A stretch of 64,000 bases of DNA from Codonopsis lanceolata (GCA_013146195.2 CM028383.1:16329642-16393641); one strand, 5' to 3'. Counted from the first letter of the stretch, positions 24,185 through 36,810 are shown. Numbers and translations: made by a program. The notes: generated from the sequence alone by a model not told the origin.

Positions 24185-24852
24185 TAGTGGTGGAATCAAG
24201 ACGAGACCCGTCCCAATTAACCTTATCTCGATTCTGTCTCAATAGAATTTGGGATTCCAATTTTCTTCTTTAGTCCGTTCTCGATAAGTGTCGGAACCCG
24301 ACGTGTCGGGATCCTGACAATTCGGGAGATAAAAATCGCATAATCCCGACTATAATATTTATGAACAATATCTCTGACACTAAAATATTTTTTAAATGTC
24401 TTCATCATGATTAAGATTTCAGATTGTATATTTACAAGTATACTTGAATATTTACTTAATGGTGTGTATTGATGAATCTGACATTATGAACAAAATGCAC
24501 CCCTCACTCGCAGGAGAAGAGTTGTACTAAATGCAGAAACTTAATATACAAAAAAACCACAACATTGTGAAAATAAATTTAACAAATATCATTAAGTAAT
24601 TTTAGCAAGCACAAAATAGACATTGTTTGAAAGATAGTCTTTTGGCTTGACAACAGTACACACTCGAAAAAAAATTAAAAAATCAAAAAAGTCGAAAAAA
24701 AAAATTAGTCGGGACGGGTCAAAAAACCCGACGGGATTGATATATTTTCCGAATCTCATTTCAAAATAAGTCGGGATAGGAAAAATCCTGATAAAGTCGG
24801 GATCGGGACTGGTGTTGCAGGCTGGGAAAAACGGGACATTTTGCCGGTCCTA
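24185..24852. mobile_element. Non-autonomous hAT, 668 bp, nested in the MULE
   Basis: Begins TAGTGGTGGAATC and its right end is TAGGACCGGCAAA on the complement. An exact 8-bp TSD ATATTAGC lies at 24177-24184 and 24853-24860. Sub-terminal CGGGAC/GTCCCG words are repeated, as in other hAT ends. Confidence 0.83.
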
Positions 24853-25043
24853 ATATTAGCCATGTAGACTCGATTAAGGGTAATTTAATCTATTCACAAA
24901 AAATTAACAATTTTATTTAAGATAACGGTAAAAGGACTAATATACAATAAAAGTAAAGTTTACGAAACAATATAAAAATTTAAAACATCTATAATAATTA
25001 TAGAAAAGAAGGTTAGTTCAAGGACCAAATTATATATTAATTC

Positions 25044-27528
25044 TATACATATTCAAGTTGAAGACAAACTATCTTTTGTATTAAATGATTGTTTCGACAT
25101 AACCAGCACAATAATAGAGACAACCTACCAATCCTTACATCATCCACCTCCATTCTTGAATGAGTATTCATTTTTTTTATTTTAAAAGTAGTATATGTAC
25201 ATATTAATGTCCATATGCAACATTAAAAGTCCAAACAAAGAAAACATGCTGAGTGTCAAAATGGTAAAAGTAATACACGTGTTTTAAAATGAAAAGAGAA
25301 TTAGTTTAACTATTTTATACATTCTGATTTTGATCTCATTCGACGATAGGAGATCTACATATATAGATTGTAGACTATCCCCTACTTTGATTTTATTGCT
25401 TAAAGATAAGGGTGTTATGTTGATTTGAAGTGTGAACTACTACATATGTCATTTGTGATTGTTAGTATTTATTAGTATTTGTATTCGTACGTAAAATGTA
25501 TGGTATATATGTTTTTTTTAACTAAATTATATATATAAAATTAAAAAAATAAATTATGGGACACTGCTTAACTAAAAAAATATAACAATAAAATTAGTCA
25601 TAATAGATTTTGAAAATTAATCATTTTCTACAACATAATTTTATATATGATTATTCAATTGAAAAAAATCAAACACCAAAATGATCATTTAGTCACACTA
25701 TGGTTTTGACATGGATCAAATAATTCAAGACTTTAACATTACTACATCTATCCCAAAAGAATGGATGACGATAATTTAAAAACGGATGAAGATTTCATTT
25801 CAATAATTTTTGGATGAACACAAATGGAACGATGAATAATAATTTTGGGTTGGAAGAAGTATATATTTACTGATTAAATATCATTTAATAGAAAAATGAA
25901 ATAATATGTACAGTTGGCCCCCAAAAAAATCATTAAATATCATGTTAATTACGTGCTCCCTCTGTTTTGGGTAAAAAGTCATTGTTTGAAAGTCGAACTT
26001 TTGAAAAAAAAATGATACTTTTAGTAATCCATTAGTAATAAGATGAATAATCGCGAGCCGGTTCTTTATTTAGAAATTATAACCTCTCTAGTGCGCTATT
26101 TTTTATCCAACCGCATAAGTCCATTTTTTCTTCCTAAAATACCCCTCATTCTTCTGTTGATGTATATCAATCACCGGAGTTGGCACGAATTCAAAGAAAA
26201 TATATCTAAAAATATAAGACTTAACACTTTAATTAGTTCAATTTTATTTTATTTTTCTCATAAAACTGGGTAATTTGAGCTTGTATATTGACAAATTTAG
26301 AGTTAGAATTTTCCTAAATTATATATTGACAAATTATTTCAATTTTGTTAATTTATTTTTACATCCTCTAATTTTTCAGACCTGCTTACTTAAAGCACAG
26401 ATGTAGATCCGAAATTTTTGGATATGTAATCTATGAGAAGTACATAACTTTATTTTTAAGAAAATAAAATTATAAATATAGATCCTAACTTTATAGATAG
26501 ATTTAATTTATTTTTTAAAGATCTGGGTAAACACCAAATCAAGGTATTTTAACAGGGAAGGAAAACTTTTTTTTGAAGGAAAATGCCAAAGCTAAACCAT
26601 ATATGTTGGGCAAAGGAATACAATATATATTCCACATGTACAATACAATAGAACTTTTGAAATTTGAATGATGCTCACAAGCATGATTGACACAAGAATC
26701 AAAGAATGTAAAAGGACATTTTATATAAATTAGTGTGAAATGTAATGATACATTTAATTTTTTTTCAGATAGCATGCAAAGTTGTACCTATATTAATAAA
26801 TGGAGAACCTTCTATTTTTGGAAAGAAAGTTTTGGCGAGATATTTCCTTTTATAGATGCATAAGTTTGTGTTATAAAGTAACCACAAACTTATAACAAAG
26901 AGTGTATTAGAGAAAGAGAGAAGAGTTTTATTCAAACTGAAGGATCAATGTATATCGAATCACTTTACAATGACCGGTATTTATAACCGAGCCGAAGAAG
27001 TAAAACAGTTATTACTATTACTGTGCATAGGCTTTGATAAATGACAATAGGTGTGGCAGTGCTTTGTCCACAATTATTGTTTCATAACAGTTAGTGTTTT
27101 GGTTAAATTTTATCCTTGTACAAGATGACTAATATCCTTACCAGACTTCATGGTTAATGAGGTCATGTTTCCTTAAAATAGTTTATGGAAATTGAATAAT
27201 TTGTGTGTTAATTTAGGATGTCGTGCTAGGTGTGGAGTATTTGATTATTTAAAAATATTTTCATTTGTGTTTTTGGAGGTTTAGTTTTGCAAGTGTGTTA
27301 AACTGTGTTTTTTATTTAATTTTTGGATTTTATCTTTTCTGTTGTGTAGGGTATATTGATATGATCATACAAAACTCTAAACATATATTGATTAGTTCCA
27401 TATTACTCGATTATATATTAATCAAGTCACATATTAATGTTGTGCCATAAACACAAGCACAAACATCTAGTCCTTAACAATAAACTTAGAGTCAATTAAG
27501 CCATTTAGCCTACATAATATGGTAAATA
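25044..27528. other. AT-rich intergenic stretch with repeat fragments
   Basis: No gene. At 26042-26180 there is another single end of cluster family A (AATAATCGCGAGCCGGTTC, later CCAACCGCATAAG). Near 25965 GTGCTCCCTCTGTTTTGGG is a lone Stowaway-like end. Bases 26880-27010 (TTATTCAAACTGAAGG ... ACCGGTATTTATAACCG) look like the promoter-proximal part of a copia LTR, without traceable ends. Confidence 0.4.
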
Positions 27529-27785
27529 CTCCCTCCGTCCCTCAATTATCGTCCTCCTTTCCTTTTTCGTCCGTCCCAAAATAATTGTCCATTTTGAACT
27601 TACCTTTTTAGAATATCATTTTTACCACTTTACCCTTACTTTTTCACTCTACTTTAATTATGAGCCACATACACATGGGCTTTAAAGGAAACTACACATT
27701 AAACCAATATTAATAATTAAGTCAAATAAGTTTTCTTAAACGGTGCGCCGGGTCAACCAGGACAATAAATTAGGGACGGAGGGAG
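27529..27785. mobile_element. Stowaway MITE, 257 bp
   Basis: Perfect 13-bp inverted ends CTCCCTCCGTCCC flanked by TA on both sides (27527-27528, 27786-27787). The TIR and TA TSD are diagnostic of plant Stowaway elements (Tc1/mariner). Confidence 0.95.
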
Positions 27786-27804
27786 TACTAATTAATAAAA
27801 ACTT

Positions 27805-28416
27805 GGAAAAATTGAGGGGGCGATCCACTTTTCAAAGTTTATAATTGTTACAGTTCAGTTTTTTCCTTTAAACTTGAAAATGACACTTTTGATGTCAAAA
27901 AGACTACGATGCCTTTAATGAGCATGAGGTGCTACAGAAATGAATCGTGATGCATTGACTATTGAACCACGATTCATCAACTTTATTGGATTAATTTTTG
28001 CATCGCGGTTCAATAATTTAATTGTTTTTTCTAATTGCATTGCGATTCATTAATTTTATTGCATTAATTTTTGCACCGCGGTTCAATAATTTAATTGTCT
28101 AGTCAAATTGCACCGTGGTACCAACTTCTATATACGGCGATGAATTAATTTTTGAACTGAGATACATATACTTAATTTAAATTGCACCACGTTATCAACT
28201 TTTATGTACCGTGATGAATTAATTTTTGAACCGCGATACATAAAATATTATTTAATCCATTTTAGCACCACGTTACAAAATGATAATGAACTAGGCCAAG
28301 TCCTCCACCTTCTTCTTCTTCTCCTTCTTCTTGCCAATTTTCTTCTTCTTCTTCTTGCCAATTTTCTTCTTTTTCTTCTTGCCAATTTTCTTCTTCTTCT
28401 TGCCAATCTTCTTCTT
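27805..28416 (-). repeat. Cluster family A copy, truncated, with CTT microsatellite
   Basis: Starts GGAAAAATTGAGGGGGCGATCC, followed by AAAATGACACTTTTGATG and many GCACCGCGGTTCAATAATTT-type words, then a CTTCTTCTT tract at 28307-28416. The same order is seen on the minus strand of 50018-50651. A hAT has inserted in the CTT tract. After it CTT continues to 29630, but no second end is visible. Confidence 0.6.
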
Positions 28417-29593
28417 TAGATCTGTCAAATAGGCAAAAGTCCGTGGGCATGCCCACCCCGCCACCCATTAGGGGCGGGTTGGGCTGATGTATTAGATACC
28501 CGTTTGGAAAACGAGCTTTTCAGGTTTTACCTGTGCGGGCTGTGGGCTTTGCGAGGCGGGGCGGGCAACCCGCACTTTTTTATATTTTTGAAAAGTTTTA
28601 AATCCATTTATAAATTACATTATAATTTGCACAGTATAGCCCGGCCCACTAAACCCATGCTGAAGCAGCCCATTCCTATTCCCTTTCCAGTTTTCCCTCC
28701 GTCAAATTGTGAACATTGCTTTCGACCTGATATAAAACATTGCTTTCTGCAGAAATCCCCAAATTGTGTACCCAAACTTTCTCTCTCTACCTGACTCTTT
28801 CTCTCTCCGGTGAGCTCTAGTCATCTCCTTCACGAATCCAACCACCAATCTTCCATCTCCCAACTCCATTCACGACATCTTCCTTTTACTATCATTGTCG
28901 TCAACAAACATTGATTGGGGTACAAATTTTGAAAACTCTCTCTCTCACGCGAGTCACGTGAACGACGAACGCTGCACAGGCGTACAGCTTCAGCCTTCAG
29001 ACGATTTTTTTCCTCCGGCGATTACGCCACCTTCTTGGCCTAGCCTCCGGCTCCGGCTCCCGGGTCTCAACTCTCAACTCTCAACTCTCTCTCATCTCAA
29101 GCCTGAAAAATGAACTTGTCGTTCTGTCGCAATGTGCGACTCCGTGGACTTCTACCACCATTTTCTCTTTTCTCACTTCTGATCTCGTCTTCTAATCTTG
29201 CATTTGGATCGTTTGACTTATGATTTATGATAGCTTTGGTTAATTTTTGCTAAATTTATGATTACATGTTTCTAGGGTTTGGTAATTTCTTTTAATTGAG
29301 ATATCACACAAATCACAAATGCACAGTCGGTCATTTGTTTGGAAAAGTTAACATTTCCTTGATTGGTGAGTTGGTTTGGTGGTCACAAATTTGGTTGAAT
29401 TTGGGTGTGGCCTCTGTGAAGTTGGGATAAGTTACATTTTGCGGGCTTTGCCAGCAGCCTTATGCGGGGTGGTTTGGGCCAAGGGATTTGAGGACTGCCA
29501 AGTTCACGGGCTATTTCAGACCGACCCGTTTAGTGGCGGACTTTTCGGGACCGCGGGCAAGCCCACCCCGTTTTTCCTGTTTTGACAGCTCTA
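28417..29593. mobile_element. Non-autonomous hAT, 1177 bp
   Basis: Left end TAGATCTGTCAAATAGG, right end (complement) TAGAGCTGTCAAAACAGG. An exact TSD TTCTTCTT lies at 28409-28416 and 29594-29601, within a CTT tract. GC-rich sub-terminal GCGGGC words resemble those of 1987-3127, in inverted orientation. An AT-to-GC transition at 28650-29110 resembles a leader plus first exon, but no transposase is readable. Confidence 0.82.
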
Positions 29594-29629
29594 TTCTTCT
29601 TCTTTTTCTTCTTGCCAATCTTCTTCTTC

Positions 29630-31262
29630 TCTAAAAAAAACTGCTACTAGAATTTGAACTCTAAAATACTTGTTAGTCCCAAAGGGCACAATACTAGGCT
29701 AGAATGGGGGTTGAATAGTCTAGTTACATTTTAAAAACTTCTCGTAATAGTTCCTAAAACAAGTACTTACAACCTATTGAAAAGGTTGAAGTAACGAAAG
29801 ACTTGTAAGGAAGACAGACTAAGTCTGTTGGTGAAACACTACCAGTAGACTTGGCTGTTTACTGAAGTTAGCAGCTCAAAGGATTAAGTTAAGGCGAAGA
29901 TAACAATATAAAGCAGTAAGCAACAGAACACAAAGAACACAATTATTTTTAGATGGTTCGCACTATAAAGAGTGCTACGCCCACCACCAAAGCAGTCAAC
30001 CTTGGATTTAAATGTGCACTATATTTTACACTAGTTCTATTACAGAAATCTCTAATGGATCGTGTACAAAATATTTGATTTGTGTTTGGGGGTGGGGGAA
30101 TTGAATATCTAGAAAACAGAATATTCAAGGTGTAGAAGAATAGTAATGAATACAACAATAAGAAGTAAATGAGTAACAATTGATGCAAATCTTCTTGTAG
30201 TTGTTGAGGACTTCTTTGAGCAGTTTATGATCTCTTCAATGTACTGAGTATGATAACTTGTTGTTGTTGAATAAATTCAGAGCATTGTTTTCTTCAGTCT
30301 TCAATGGCAGTATTCATATCGGAGCATCCTTGAGACCGTTGGAGAAGAAGAAGTGAGTAACAACTCTATTAGGTTGAGTGCATTAAATACATGGAGATGC
30401 TTTGTTGACTTTATTTTCATTTGGAACTGATCAGGGTATGAAGAGTAGTAGGTACTGGAACTAGCAGGTGGGCAACAAACAGAGTTTTGCAGACATGCAG
30501 TAGTTGGTACAGTCTGTTTGTGTCAGACTACAAACCTGCTCTACCATGTTCATGAGGCGAAAGTCTTCATTCTACGGAAAAGCTGGAAAGGCTTGTCTTG
30601 GAAATCGAAAGTCAAATGATGTTGAATTAATTCAAACTTAATTCATGATATCTGAATTAATGATTCACGTGATGAGTTGGACATCTTGATAATCTTGACA
30701 CATCATGTTGTCCGAAGGCAGACAAGGTCTGCTGGTGAAGCCTTTGCCGAAGTCTTCTGCCGAAACCTGTGAAGTCTAAAAAAAACTATTCTAAAGGCAA
30801 AATTTTATACATAGTTGTCACACTAACTGGTACACAATCCATTTAGCCACTAAGTATGGAACCTATAGTAATGAATGAGCAGATGCAAATTAAGATACAA
30901 TGAGAAACAATAATAATGCTGCATATCGAAGAGGAATACATAGGATCACTTCACTGCACGCAAGAAGAAGAAACCATTAGCAAGAAAAAAGTTTTCTTAT
31001 TAAGAAGTAAACACAGAACACAAATTATAACCAAGAACCTCTCCCCTGCTGCAATTTTTGTGTTCACCTTGTGACAGCCGGAAAACCATCCAAAAAACCA
31101 CAAGATAGATAAAACGCAAAAGCAAAGGAATTGACAAATATTTGATGGAACAATCATAATAATAAAAAAATTGGTCACACATCGAATTTGAAAAGAAAAG
31201 TATAAATGCATCATCAAATTTGAAAATAAAATAGAAATGCATCATCAATGTGTTTGTGTGTG

Positions 31263-31312
<50 letters not shown>

Positions 31313-33277
31313 GAGAGCGAGAGAGATAGAGGGAATGAGAGAGCGAGAGAGAGCCATACTGGTGTCTTTCTGTCGTGAAAGGAAAGAGCATGCCAAAGTA
31401 CTTTTGAGTCTTGAGTAGATCTGTTTGGATAAGTAGATATGTTTGGAGGATAACAGATAGATCCTTGTGAGATTGAGAGAGAAAGAGAGAGTGAGAGAGA
31501 GATAGATAAGTTAACCTTCAAGACGAAGCTGATGATGCGAAGATGAAGCCGCCGAAGCTCGAACTCAAAGTCAAAGGATCTAGGTTTGTAATGTACGAAG
31601 AAATCTACTATAAATGTTATTTTCTTAAAAAGTTTGACTTTCAAACGGGGTCTATTTACTCGGAACATATGAAGTATATTATATATAATAAAATAATAAA
31701 TAAACAACATATTGGGTCGGTTTGGTTCGGTTCGGTTCAATTTCATGTTTTTTTTGTCGAGAACCAGAACCGATCCAAATATCCGATTTTATGGAAATTC
31801 AGATTAAGAACCAAACCAAAGTATTGGTCCAGTCCAGTTTTGATTAGTTCAGTCTGGTTCCAAAAAAAACCTGCACACCCCAACTCTAAGACTCTAACCG
31901 TGTGTTTGGTATCTGTGGTCCAACTTACATTTCCCAATGTGGATCCTAAATTCTCCCCATATTATAGTACTCTTGAGTCGGGGTGGGTCACAAAAACTTG
32001 GATTGCCTCATGTGAATTTGGTTGGAGATGAAGTTTTTGGCATCCCATTACAAGATCAAGAAGACCTTTCCAAAATCCAAATTGAGCGCTGATCTGATCA
32101 TTTCTCAACTCTTCTTGGGTGGGGTTGGATAAGAAACTTTCACGATTCTTCGGAAGAATCCCAAAGCTGAATATTTGAAAACTTTGAACAACGCTGGTTT
32201 GCATTTTACATGATAAGAATATTGCAATTTTGATATAAACAATTTGGACTCAAGCTTGATTCGTTTACATTAAGAGTTAAGCTGTTTAATAAACTATTCC
32301 ACCCTACCGTTAACTTGTTTCTGGTAACTCAGTGATGTGATCAATCCAATACTACTCCCTCCATTTCATGCAAATATATATATGTTTATATCATTCGCAT
32401 AACATTTCAAATTTACTTTTCACATTTTATATTAACATATTGATTATTCCCAATTATTATTGTAATTGTGACAGACTTGTTAATTGTTAATTATTAGATT
32501 CTTTAAACATAAACTCTATCGGTATCAAATTATATTGTCAAAGATTGCGATTTATAAAAGGGTTAAGTGGGCCCTACACCAGGGGTGGACCCACGTTGAA
32601 GCCTTTGCCTGCAAGTGAAATCATTTAATTTTTTTATTTTCTTCTTGTAAGTCTATGAGAAAATAGTCGGTGACCCACTCAAATTTTAAATCTCTGGTGT
32701 CCCTACTTAGCTACAACATAGTGATGAGAGATTATCAATTTATCAAATATTGAGGTAAGCTTGAAACTCTCACTTCTTTCTTTATTTTATCCGAATCAGC
32801 GCTTTTAATTTGAGGTTAAAATAATTTATTTAATTAAGGGATGAATTTGTGTAAGAAAACAAGTAATTTGGAGTCAAAATTATGACTTTTTTTATTTGAG
32901 ATGAATCTTGAGTTCATGATGTTATATAAAAAATATGGATTTTTTATTTTGATAAATATTAATTATCAGGTTTACTTGTGTGCAATTTGTGATTATTTGT
33001 GAATTTGTAATGTTTGGGTTTTGAGATTTGCTTTTTGGGAATTTGTTTAGTTTAATGGTTTTTGAGTTATTGTTACTTGTTTAAATTTTAATATGTAGTT
33101 GCGTGTGATATTTTAAAGAACAAACTAATTTGATAATTTAGTGTTAATTGTGTGCACATCGAAAAAAATTGACCGTATTACTCGTATTACTACTATAAAA
33201 AAATTGAATTTTGGAGAAAATAATCTTGTTGTACATCTCTTGGTTACGAGTACAACATTATATGTGCATACAAAGCT
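29630..33277. other. Intergenic repeats, no gene supported
   Basis: From 29670 (TGTTAGTCCCAAAGGGCACA) to about 30830 the sequence has the look of a copia solo LTR, but I could not fix its right end or a TSD. Bases 31700-31900 contain GGTTCGGTTCGGTTC words of hAT sub-terminal type. CAGGGGTGGACCCACG at 32581 is a single hAT-like end, and ACTCCCTCCATTTC at 32354 a single Stowaway-like end. Open frames here come from simple repeats. Confidence 0.4.
31258..31345. repeat. Compound (TA)n-(TG)n-(GA)n microsatellite
   Basis: About 10 TA, then about 15 TG, then GA-rich sequence. A second GA-rich patch follows at 31477-31508. Confidence 0.95.
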
Positions 33278-33286
33278 CTTTTGACC

Positions 33287-33437
33287 GAGTTCGGATCTCC
33301 TGTACCACTTGTATGTACCACTGGTGTATTACTTTTCAACTCCACCATTGCATCCCAATCATTGCATCTCAACCAATGGTCGAGATGAAAAGTGATACAC
33401 CAATGATACACAGAAGTAGTACAGGAGATCTGGACTC
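33287..33437. mobile_element. Mutator-type MITE, 151 bp
   Basis: Inverted ends GAGTTCGGATCTCCTGTAC and, on the complement, GAGTCCAGATCTCCTGTAC, extending about 55 bp inward. An exact 9-bp TSD CTTTTGACC lies at 33278-33286 and 33438-33446. Confidence 0.9.
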
Positions 33438-33765
33438 CTTTTGACCTAGCTAGATCCTAAACTTTAGGCTAATCAAGTAAAATATGTATTTAATAATCCT
33501 AAGGAGCTGTTTGGTAGCCAAATTTGAGGTCAAATAGGATTAATAAGTCGAATTTTCGGATGTTTGGTACCCAACAGGCAATGAGAAAACACATTTTGAT
33601 ATTTTTGTATGAGGGTAGAAGGACATGTTTCTACTTCAATACTAAAACAAATTTAGATATAATAAGACTAGATCTTCTAGGCAAAGATATATGAGAAGTG
33701 CATTTATATGTAGATGTAAGGGTAAAATAGGGTCGGCCTATTTTACTTCATTGAATTTATTGATG

Positions 33766-34951
33766 CATGGGCGGTCCTGTGAAATTGGGGGCCTAAGGCA
33801 ATTACGTCGAACAGGGCCTTCATTTGTTGCATAATTTTTTTTTTGAAAAATTAAAGAAACAAACATAAAATAATGAAAAACATTTCATCACAGAATCATG
33901 GATATAAAACATGAAATATTTACAAAATACTATTTAAATGTCGCTCTTATAGCACATTTAGAATAAAATCAGTAATCAAATTATAATAATCAATTTTTTC
34001 AACCCTATTCTTCTCAATAGATATCATAGCTAGCCCATTCAAGCATCCCTGAGATATTTTCGTGATGACATTTTGTCTTCTTACAATAATTGAAATCAAA
34101 GCTTACGAATAACTAATAAAAAGAATTCAAATTTCATTATCACTAAAAAAACAAACAATTTTCTATGTATAATTTCTCTATTTTAATATATAATTATAGT
34201 GTATGTACAATTTTTTCGTTAAAATAAATTAACGATTACTCTTAATTTCTCTATTTTAGAATTATAGTATATGTTCAAATAATCAAATTTCAATTAGAAT
34301 ACCACCAATTAACGACAAGTCACTCATTCACATACTTAAAAGCTAAAAAATTTCAATTATATTATCAAAATACCAATAACTCATAAAGTAAAAAATATAA
34401 AAAAAAACATATTTTTTTTGGGGAAAATGGAAAGGACCGTAGTAGAAATCTTACTTTTGTGCTTTTTCTTCAAATTATAGAAACTAGAAAGAGTCAAGCC
34501 AATGTAGGCTATCTCTGTCACTCACTGTCTCACTCTATTCGATCTGTTAGTGTTAAATTAGGGGTATTTTTTTAATACTCCCTCAGTTTTCAAATTATTA
34601 TCTACATTTCTTTGTTTGTCCGTTCTTAAATAATTGTCTTATTTCAAAACTTTCTCTTTTAAGAAAATATTTTTGCCACTTTACCCTTATTTTTTTCTAT
34701 CTACTTAAATTATGACATCATACTCAAGAGCATTAAAGGAAAACACACATTTCACCAATATTTATAATCCAGTCAATTCGTTTTTCTTAAATGGTGTGCC
34801 GAATGAATCCGGACAATATTTTTAAAACAGAGGGAGTAATAGGTAGGTTTTTTTTTTCTTTTTTTTTTTTAGATTTGGGGGCCTAAAAATATGAGATTTT
34901 TCGGGGGCCCAAGGCCATGGCCTCACTTGGCTTGTGGAAGGGCCGATCATG
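33766..34951. mobile_element. hAT element, 1186 bp, inside the solo LTR
   Basis: Ends CATGGGCGGTCCTG and, on the complement, CATGATCGGCCCTTC. An exact 8-bp TSD TATTGATG lies at 33758-33765 and 34952-34959. GGGGGCCTAA words occur near both ends. It carries a Stowaway at 34578-34836 and no transposase. Confidence 0.85.
34578..34836. mobile_element. Stowaway MITE, 259 bp, inside the hAT
   Basis: Ends CTCCCTCAGTTTTCAAAT and, on the complement, CTCCCTCTGTTTTAAAAAT, flanked by TA (34576-34577, 34837-34838). Interior words (TTTGCCACTTTACCCTT, GGTGTGCCG) match the element at 27529. Confidence 0.9.
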
Positions 34952-35852
34952 TATTGATGTGTCCTTTCTTGGTCCAAAAGATATGAGAAGTATTTACCTT
35001 ATTATCTACTTTCTTGGTCCTAAAGCAATGTGAAGTATTTACCATAATTAATCACTTCCAAAAGCATTTAAGAGTCCATAATTAAGTTGGACAAAATCTT
35101 TGGTAAGATCCTTGAATTATATTAGGTAACTAATTTGGGAAACAAATCTTTTATTTCTTAACATTATGTTTCCTTGGAGTTGTTGGATTCTTATTTGTGT
35201 AGGTATATTCTTTGACTTATATTTGGAATCAAAATCTATGTAATAGAGGAGTTTAATTGTTTATGGAAACTAACACCTTGTTTCCTAATCCTTTAATGTT
35301 TTGGAGTGTTCTTTGTTTCCTAATAAAATTGTAGGACTCCACCAACTTATATATACGGAGCATGACGTTCAAGAAGAACACAAGAGCTGAGAGAACAGAG
35401 CTGTGAAAAGCCTAGAGCATACGTAATACAATTAGAGAGAAAATTCAGAAAAGTGCTGTTGCTGAAATTTGGATGCAGTTCCGGATGTAGCTTCATCACG
35501 AGCTACATCGCAAACTACATTGGACCTGCTGTTGTTGTTGTTTGTGGGTTTTGCTCTCTAAGACTTGTTGTCTTGTGAGAGTCTTTGGTTTAGTGATTTC
35601 ACTTATTGGTTTGAAAAAAACAATTCATCTTTTTAGTGAAATCTTTTTTGCCATAAGGTTATATCTATAAGCATAGACTTGTAGATTGTTTGGTAAACAT
35701 TTGTGTTTATTTTTTTAATTATTAAGTCTTCCGGTGTTTTTGATTTTCTGACCAATGCACTTTCCAGTGTAGCTATAGTAACACGTTACATTGCGAACTG
35801 TATTGACAGATTTTGTGAATCCTAGCTACTATTGATCTTTCAGTAGACATGT

Positions 35853-36183
35853 ATAACAATATGAGAAGTTACATAAAAGTCAAACGCATTGGTATTTTCT
35901 TTGCAGATGAGTCTTTAGCTTCTTTCCTTCTATTTTCAAATATAAACATTATTTCTTCCATTTTCCTAGAGTACATTTACATCAGACATACATGGGATCT
36001 AGAGAGAGAGAGATATGGGAAAAAAAAGGTTGTCTTCATCTCTTTGAATTGAAGGCATCACTAGGGTGTATCCTTTGATGGTTGTATGCAGTTTAAATGG
36101 TCATATGTATATCAGTATATGCCTGATTTGTGGTTGTAGGGTGATTGATATGCTAGTACAGGGAGAAACCAAAAAAGTGATCC
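35853..36183. other. Intergenic stretch, no gene seen
   Basis: AT-rich DNA between the solo LTR and the next hAT. Its open frames are short and unrecognised. Confidence 0.4.
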
Positions 36184-36191
36184 ATAAGGAC

Positions 36192-36472
36192 AAGGTCGGC
36201 CCTGGGGGTGGCAAGAGGGGCTACCGCCATGGGCCCCCAATTTTTAGGGTCCAAAATGTTTGGGTACTACCTTATATTTAGTATATATATTATAGTATTA
36301 AAAAAGTTAACAATTGATTGGTTTCACCTACTAGTTAAGATACATTTGATATAAGGTAGAGGTCATAGGTTCAAATCTTAAGTTCTTAACACCTTTAAAT
36401 AATTTTATTTTTATAAAGGGCCCCCCTTTATTTTTTTGGTCATGGGCCTCTCGAAACTCAGGGCCGGCCCTC
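36192..36472. mobile_element. hAT MITE, 281 bp
   Basis: Ends AAGGTCGGCCCTG and, on the complement, GAGGGCCGGCCCTG, with an exact 8-bp TSD ATAAGGAC at 36184-36191 and 36473-36480. The CRGGGCCGGCCCTG form is a common plant hAT terminus. Confidence 0.88.
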
Positions 36473-36648
36473 ATAAGGACCATAACAATGCCAAGGTGCT
36501 GGCTTCTAATTATTTTTTCACTCATAAGAACTAGTGCTTGAAATTTTATAATACCCTCAATTTATCTTTAAGTTTTCAAAAAATCCAAGGTAATTATTGA
36601 CTAAATAGTGTTTTCCCTCACATCTCATATTACCGTTGTAACTACTAG

Positions 36649-36810
36649 ATGGGTTCAGGAACATCTTGCCATTCATCATCTCTCGCAAGTCGCAACGGAT
36701 GGCATGGAAACTTCTTAAAGTTACACACTCTCCCTTGTGCTGCAGATGCCATGATCGAGGTTTATTCATTTGATGCGAGACTTTCCGAAGTGAGCTGTAC
36801 GCAAGACTGA
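36649..36810 (+). CDS. Unrecognised 53-residue open frame
   Basis: ATG to TGA with balanced composition (MGSGTSCHSSSLASRNG at the start, DAMIEVYSFDARLSEV near the end) in an otherwise stop-rich region. A TGCTGCAG acceptor-like site lies inside, before GATGCCATGATC. It may be an exon or gene remnant left of the gypsy insertion. No family recognised; it may be chance. Confidence 0.2.
   Translation: MGSGTSCHSSSLASRNGWHGNFLKLHTLPCAADAMIEVYSFDARLSEVSCTQD

Larger units (their letters stand above)
22175..25043. mobile_element. Mutator-like element with ~230-bp inverted ends, invaded twice
   Basis: Left 22175-22500 and right 24860-25043 are inverted copies: both start G(A)ATTAATATATAATTTGG and share TTTTTATATTG, ACTTTTATTG, GTTATCTTA and the AAATTAC block. 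Long inverted ends fit a Mutator-like element. I see no clear 9-bp TSD. The interior holds a leader/first-exon-like segment at 22540-22960, a GC-rich LTR-like block (22983-23850) and a hAT (24185-24852). No transposase was seen. Confidence 0.65.
33715..35842 (+). repeat. Sirevirus-type solo LTR interrupted by a hAT
   Basis: Starts TGTAAGGGTAAAATAGG and ends GATCTTTCA, with an exact 5-bp TSD GTAGA at 33710-33714 and 35843-35847. Without the inserted hAT and its extra TSD copy the LTR is about 934 bp and matches the LTRs of 4807-15490 and the solo LTR at 3964. It contains TATATATACGG near 35348 and the CTACTATTGATC end. Confidence 0.9.

Noticed and set aside
28204..28468. Leu-rich or Glu-rich proteins
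   Set aside because: They come from translating a CTT/GAA microsatellite.
29670..30834. Copia solo LTR
   Set aside because: The start looks right, but no matching end or 5-bp TSD was found; kept only as a remark.
31000..31746. 248-codon minus-strand frame
   Set aside because: Long runs of Ser-Leu and Thr-His come from GA and TG microsatellites; no domain.
36331..36769. Minus-strand genes
   Set aside because: Short frames overlapping a MITE and low-complexity DNA, no family resemblance.
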